Assembly: GCF_001625305.1 (NCBI RefSeq)
Contig: NW_017802491.1
Span: 3,949,778 to 4,013,777, forward strand
DNA length: 64,000 nt
Reading direction: 5' to 3'
From: Branchiostoma belcheri
Lineage: Eukaryota; Chordata; Leptocardii; Amphioxiformes; Branchiostomatidae
Below, one piece after another: positions 57,965 to 64,000 of this stretch. The position numbers and the translations under genes were made by a program. The notes beneath the pieces are model-generated. The model had not been told where the DNA came from. It did not search any database and saw only the letters and a program-made list of their open reading frames with translations. The stretch's first letter is position 1; the number at the start of each line of letters is the position of its first letter.

Positions 57965-60900
57965 CACGAGCGGAGTTGTTTCCGGTTTAGTCGAAAAAGT
58001 TACATTTGTAGGAAAGGTAAGGAAGTTATTAGAACGTAACCGTGTGTTTATGACGGCCACGTATCTGTAGCATCATTTACAATGATTCTATTTCTGCCTT
58101 TCATTGTAGTTTGTTAAAAATATCAAACTAAGTCTGGATGCCCCGCGACCCTGGATGCCCCTCCCCACGCTTATAAATATTTTTGTCAACATCAGATGTA
58201 CACGATTGCGTAATGACGTACATGTATTACTTTTTTTCGTCACTTTTATACGTTGCCATCCTGCAGCATGCTTATACAGTACGTTGTTGAGTTTCCTACT
58301 GACGAAGTATGCATCATTCATGATAGCCTGTGTATACACAAGCTCTCGGCTGGAGGTTAATGACCCCCACCCCAAGCGGCGGCCGCCAGGAGCGCGATTT
58401 AGTCAGGCTACATTCATGAGTACAACGTCAGAATACAAAAATATATAACTTATATCTTATGTTTTGCCCATAGCGTCCTTGATGTATTTATATTTTCATG
58501 TCTGCAGCTCCCTACGCTGGTAAAAGCCACATCTGATGACGAAAGCCCGACTCCAGGATATCTGTATCAGGAGATCAATGGTACGACTTAATACACAGAG
58601 ACTCGAACATCAAGACATGATTGCTCAAGTGTCCATGAAAACGAAATTGTCATTACTGTTCTGTGCAGTAAATTTGAGGTATTATTTCTTTGGCTTGTTT
58701 GTGTTTGTTTTAAAGTTCACCCGATTGTCCCCGTCTCATGTTGCTAGTACGTACTAGTACTAGTACTTGATTGGCAAAGAATTGTTGACAACTTAACATA
58801 CCCTGGTATGCGTAGTATGTGTTGATAGTCCCTATGAAGATACATGTAGTTATGTAGTTACATTGTTGTTCCAGCCATGCTCCATGAGTCCAGCAGCCAG
58901 TGCCAGCAGGTGCTGGACTACCTTGTGGACAGGCTTAACAAAGACTCTTTCCATGTGAAGATCAAGGTCAGTTTACACAAGTCACAAACATTAAAGCTTT
59001 GTCATGGTTGCATTTCCTAATTTGCCAGCTATGACATCTTTTGTATCAACTGATTTACGCAGAATTCCAGTTAAACCTCTGGAACTTGTGTGAGTTTGAT
59101 AAATCTGTGTCAGACTGAATGATATCTACTACTGCTAGGATGACTTTTGACTTTGTGGCCCCTCCCCTGCTGCAGGTGCTACGTGTGATGAAACACCTGA
59201 TAGAAAATGGGCCGTCAGAGTTTCAGCAGGGGCTAAGGAGGAGGGCAGAGGGCATCAAGGCAGCGACAAGTAAGGAGTTAAACTCCTCAAAACCATATCT
59301 GTGGAGAAAGACATAATTATATCCCTTAAGCTATATTTTAAGCACTTTAAACAGTTATAATGTTCACCCTTACATTCTTTGCTGTCAAAACATCATGTGT
59401 CTCCCTCCTATACATATACATGTAACGTTACATGTATAATATAACTTTTTTTGTCTTGTAGGTTACAGTGGACCTCCTGACCCTCTCCATGGCCATGCAC
59501 CCTATGTGGTAGTGAGAAAAACTGCTACAGTAAGTCAATAAATACTTGGAATACTTCAGCTAGAATATATGACATACTGTAAATGTAAATGTAAATGTGT
59601 ACCATGTAAGCCTAGAACTCCAAGCACGTACATTGTACATGTTAGAGGCACCTGGTAGTGTCCTGATTAGGTGAATGGGATGTCTGACATGTCATGTTCA
59701 TATCTTCTCAAGTATGGATATAAAAAGCAACATATTGTATTGTTCTTTTGCATTTCCCATGATATGAGTGAACTGAACTGTTTCTCCATTTCTTTTAACA
59801 GGAAGTCTCCTCCATCCTGTTTAACACAGAAAACTGTGAGCGATCTCCCAACAGGCCTTTATCTGCAAACAACAGTAAGGATTTAGTTTTGTTATTAACT
59901 CAATATCTCTGCAGCTGTGTATATATATGGGTGTCTATTGCTTGCTAGAATCTCGGACCAACTTATCTCAATAAACTTAGCTCAATAAACGTTCAGTCTA
60001 TTCTTCATCATATTCTGTCCTACTTTAACCCTTGCAGGACTAAGTGTTCAGACTGGCATTGGTAACCTCCAGACGTCACCTGGCAGAATGCAGGGGTTTG
60101 GAAACACAGCAGCACAGAACACTAACAGTGAGTTTACACTGCGTTATGTGTAGGATGTTTTACTTGCAGAAAATGTCTTCTCCAAGCCATTTTGCTCCTT
60201 GCTTATTTCATCATGTAATGTCTAATTTTCCCAGAATCTTTAGGTACGACCATCCTGTCCAACTTGAAGGGGTGGACAGAGGGCGTGTCCAACAACAATC
60301 AGTACCAGCCAATAGGAGGGCAGCCCCTTCAACCCCACAGTTCTGGTGCCGTGGTGGGCGGGTACAAGCCGGCCATGATTGACACCTCTGGGGGACAGCC
60401 AGGAATGCAGTATTCTCCTCAAGTCTCTCCTCAGAGGAAAACACGTAGGATGATCTTCAGTTTCTTTTTAGGCATGAAAGAAAATTACAATATTTCATGT
60501 TGTCATGAAAGTTCATCTATGTTGATAGAGTTAAAAGTTAAAACTTTTGATCCAATACAAAAGATTGTTCTCACCTAGAGCTTTTGGCCAGTCACACAAT
60601 CTGGTCTTCTTAGACTGACCCAGTAAGACTAAGGCTTCTCTGAAGTTTGACATACATCAACTCTGTGTATTGAAGAAGACCTCTAGTGATCGTTCGAAAG
60701 CTCTAGGTGAGAACAACTCTTTATTTTAACTTTAATAATATACAATACTTTTGTATTTCATATTCACCAGTTAACGTAGAAATGATGAAATTTGACAACA
60801 TCTTCTTTTCTATGACTGTAGACCACACTGCAGGTAAAGCTGGGGGAGGCTGGGAGGACTCTACTCTGAAGCGTTACCATGGCAACAACACACATAGCAA

Positions 60901-63552
60901 ATCTGACAACAGTGGTGACAGCACGGAACTCTCAGAGAGGTTAGTTCCTGAAAATACTCTCCAAATGTGTACTAATATTTACACTACCATGTGTTGGTAT
61001 ACCATGTATGCGAACATAAAAGTACCATGAACAAGTCAAGAATTGCAGCATTGAATGCATCAGTAATCAGGCATCAGCAGGATACATGTAGTTTGAGGAT
61101 GAATGAAAAGTGTTGAGATTTTCCTGTATCTGTAGGTTAGAGACAGTGTCAGTAGAAGACAGGACCCATGAGACACAGCTGATAGCCGACTATACCAGCT
61201 GTCTCGGACAGGCTCCGTCCACACGACCCCCCAGTAGGGACGAGCTTCAACAGTTTGTCAAAAGGTGGGTTACCTAACATGTAATATGACCAACTGTAGG
61301 TCTAGCCCATTTGGAATTTGGGCTGCAAGATACAGCTAAAACACCAGGCATATCAGATGAATTATTGCAAAAAGATCCAAGTTCCAAGTTTCATACAGTC
61401 ATTCTGATCAGTTTTTTTTTTACTTATAAGTGTGATTAAATAATATATTTTATCATACAATGTAACTGATACATGTATTTCATAAATCAAAAAGTTATGT
61501 TAAGCACATGTTGCCATTTCTGATTGAAGGCATATCCACATGAGGAAAAAAAGCAATGAACACCAGAGAAAGTAGATAGGTTGTTGGCAATTTGACCTGT
61601 TGGATTTGGTAGTGTGTATGCTGACTGTCCTACAACTGTTGTTCTGTTGTCAGGTGCTCTGCTCTGAACTGTGATGTGATTTTACAACTCCTGAATGACA
61701 AACTCAGTCACTCAGATGCTCAGGTACAACTGGTAAGTTTGGTCACATCATTTTATACTTTCTCTTCACAGAGTTAAAAACATCAGGGTGTAGCTACTAG
61801 CTATAGAGTTATGTAGAAGAAAAAAATCCTTCAGTAGTGAAGACAAATTTCTGTTTAGTCATATTCTTTTATCTGTACATTTTTGTTGAAAAGGGGGTTG
61901 ATGCAAAGTATGATTTGGCATCCTGTTTTTTTCCTACTGCCACAATTACTAAAACTACACTGTAGATATTAATTTATTATTATTAATTAGCATTCAAGAT
62001 GGGCCATGTTGCCCAGTACAATATTGTGCATAGATAAAGGTGTCAATAATTGCTTTATTACTATCTGTCTGAATGTGTAGAGGATCCTGTTTGTACTGGA
62101 ACACCTGATGAAGACAGATCTGGTGACAACAGAACAGCTGTTAGAACTGTTCAGACCGACACTGGAGACCCTCAGTACAGGCAGACAGGGGGCACAGCAG
62201 GCTAAAGCCACCAAGGTGGGCCTGGCTTCAGATATGTTAGGGTAGAGATTGTGATCTACTAGCCTCTACCAGGCTTCAGGAAGCAGCTGGAAAGAGTAGA
62301 TATTGGCCAAATAGAAAGATGACATGCCAGGGGAGTTGGTCCATGCTAATAGAACAGTTTGCCGCTCCCATCTTGAAAGCTTTATCCTTGTAAAAGTTGC
62401 ATGTCAGACATACAGAAGTGAATTTGACCATCTTTGTCACAGCCCAAGTCTTGTAAGTGCTCATAATGGACTTAAACTTAGGGGCTCCTCTCAGGAAGAA
62501 ATCTCAACCATTGGTCTTGTGATCATCTTTTCAGATTCTCCGACAGCTTACCTTCCTACCACCACCGCAACCACCACAAAAGACAGGTACTACTTCATGT
62601 ATTAAATTTGTGTTGTATGTCTTTCTGTTATTATACATTCCCTGCGACCAACTAGTTCAGACTGGTCTTCTGTACTGTACCATTAGATGTACATCATAGA
62701 AGTCATCAGTAGCTTAGATATTCTCAAAATGTGATTCATTGGCAACTTCTTCTTATCACATGGTGTAAGGTTGTTAGTATTTCCATGGTATTTCTCATTA
62801 TTTGTCTTTCTTCTACAGAAGAAGTCCTGTACATGCCACCTACATCCCTAGAAGTTGAAGCCCCTAACAGTTCAAAATTTCAAACTTCCCTCTTCTCTGG
62901 AATGAAACTGCAAACTGGTGTAGGTAAACACTTAGTCAACATTGAGACAAATGCTGCAGGTGAAAGTGCAGTTTCTCAAACTCTGTTAGATAACCAAGAC
63001 ATACAACGTACACAGAATGACTTACAAGCAGGTACTCAGCGGCAAACGTCTTCCTCGAAAACCTCACATCTGCAAGACTTGTTATTTCTGGACATCTCTG
63101 ATTCAAGTGGGAGAACAGGAGAGAAAACTCAGCATAACAACAATGTACCCATACTTAACGCAGAACAGGAGAATGATATGGTGCAAGAACAAATCAAGGA
63201 AGGGAACTCAAGTGAGGTTTTACTTGAAGAATATCTTACCTCAGGAAGTTCAGTTCAAGAACTTTCAAGTCAGCCTGCTAGTGTGCCTGAGATGGAGCCA
63301 AGAGCAGAGGTTGAAAATACTGTCAGTAATTTCACATTTCTAGACAGAACATTACCTGGGGAAAAGCGGAACAACCTGAACCAAAATGGCACAGTGGAAA
63401 ATAGAGACAGGGCAGGGAAGGAGAAGACTGAGAAGGCAAGTGGTCGAGAACAGGGCAGAAGCACCCCCTTGAGTAAGAAGAAAATAGCTGCAGGTCGTAG
63501 TGCTGACCCCTTTAACTTTGTGCAAGATGCTATGCAAGCTTGCCAAAAGTGA
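57957..63552 (+). CDS. TEPSIN: Tepsin, AP-4 accessory protein with ENTH domain, 14 exons, about 668 aa
   Basis: Accessory protein of AP-4 coats at the trans-Golgi network. Exons: 57957-58016, 58508-58580, 58875-58966, 59176-59269, 59462-59529, 59802-59874, 60038-60127, 60235-60444, 60822-60939, 61136-61264, 61654-61732, 62081-62215, 62535-62586, 62819-63552; phases agree throughout. ENTH domain about 10-140 with LPTLVKATSDDESPTPGYLY, VLDYLVDRLNKDSFHVKIK and GPPDPLHG, closely as in human tepsin. Then MQGFGN and GGGWED, a VHS/ENTH-like second domain about 300-415, and a disordered tail. LFSGMKL at 449-455 fits the LFxGMxL motif that binds the AP-4 beta appendage; DPFNFV near the C-terminus (654-659) is a likely counterpart of the human SAFAFLNA epsilon-appendage motif. 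Human tepsin is 525 aa; the excess is in the tail. Confidence 0.93.
60565..60716. repeat. Fold-back (MITE-like) element in tepsin intron 8
   Basis: TTGTTCTCACCTAGAGCTTT at the left end recurs in reverse complement at 60696-60716, and GGTCTTCTT / AAGAAGACC pair inside. The layout (CTAGAGCTTT...GAAGAAGAC...CGAAAGCTCTAGGTGAG) resembles the fold-back at 33073-33233. Confidence 0.6.
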
Positions 63553-64000
63553 TGTACATGTACAGAAGAATGGGGAAAAATACAACTGAGACTTGAATTC
63601 TAATGTGGTATCTTTTTTTTACCATGCATACATGTTCTATTTCCACAGTAAATGGCACTCTATGCTGTTTTCCATGACAAGTTGTGTGGAAAGGAAACTT
63701 ATATATGAACTAGAAAGGCCAATATTTGCTTTGGAGCAAATACAGCGATGGGTTCACCACATTTTACGACATGGCAGGGAAAGAATGGGAAACACAAGGG
63801 AAAACAATGATTTACATTGATATAACTATAATATGAAGTAAAATACAACTAAAACAACAGTTGGATAGCTATTCCCTACTTTATTGGTTAGGATTTTTAA
63901 TTGCATAATGCAAACTGTTGATTTTCAAAATAAAAAAAAAAACGTCCATGCCCGGCATTCCAATGCTGGAGCAGGAAAGCTTGAAATACCTACCAAAACA
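63553..64000. other. 3' UTR of tepsin and downstream sequence
   Basis: No further exon recognised. AATAAA at 63929-63934, followed by an A-rich run, is the likely polyadenylation signal, giving a 3' UTR of about 400 nt. Confidence 0.55.
63929..63934 (+). terminator. TEPSIN: Candidate polyadenylation signal of tepsin
   Basis: Canonical AATAAA 377 nt after the stop codon, with an adjacent A-run. Typical spacing; unconfirmed. Confidence 0.5.

Noticed and set aside
63593-63820. 75-codon open frame after tepsin
   Set aside because: Lies in the probable 3' UTR, with no recognisable similarity.
1-64000. tRNA, rRNA or other structural RNA genes
   Set aside because: No cloverleaf, rRNA core or snRNA signature was noticed by eye; a covariance-model scan would be needed to exclude them.

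Overview
This is eukaryotic, animal-type DNA with six intron-rich genes whose exons join in frame at GT-AG (twice GC-AG) splice sites. No bacterial operons, ribosome binding sites or CRISPR arrays are visible. The encoded proteins resemble vertebrate orthologues closely (SLC29A4, SLC38A10, TEPSIN, PDCD2L), and introns are short, numerous and rich in minisatellites and small transposons. That profile fits an invertebrate deuterostome, most likely a lancelet (Branchiostoma). The species is inferred, not proven.

Layout. 1-9437: gene-poor, with one GC-rich minus-strand ORF (2312-2730) that looks coding but carries a frame break, plus a fold-back repeat. 9438-20197 (+): a complete 20-exon ionotropic glutamate receptor. 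21346-28178 (+): a 10-exon polypeptide GalNAc-transferase with a long stem. 29425-37725 (-): a 9-exon equilibrative nucleoside/monoamine transporter of the SLC29A4 type, convergent with the GalNAc-transferase. 37726-42314: no gene recognised. 42315-45430 (+): 7-exon PDCD2L. 46972-57373 (-): 18-exon SLC38A10, tail to tail with PDCD2L. 57957-63552 (+): 14-exon tepsin, head to head with SLC38A10 across 583 bp.

Gene relationships. The products are not one pathway: a neuronal-type receptor, a Golgi glycosyltransferase, a plasma-membrane transporter, a ribosome-biogenesis factor, an amino-acid transporter and an AP-4 adaptor accessory protein. The most meaningful pairing is SLC38A10/tepsin: from memory both also lie close together at human 17q25.3, so this may be an old chordate neighbourhood, here arranged divergently around one promoter region.

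Most unusual observations: (i) four 49-codon units at exact 147-nt spacing inside a receptor intron, not explained by the receptor; (ii) the frame-broken MGC-starting ORF; (iii) a perfect 21-bp-stem hairpin in an SLC38A10 intron; (iv) two small hAT-like elements with intact 14-bp inverted termini and 8-bp target duplications; (v) a mixed kainate/NMDA-like ligand-site signature in the glutamate receptor; (vi) His for the conserved Asn in the Gal/GalNAc-T motif of the glycosyltransferase. Exon boundaries were placed by eye from splice consensus, frame continuity and family similarity; no transcript evidence was available.
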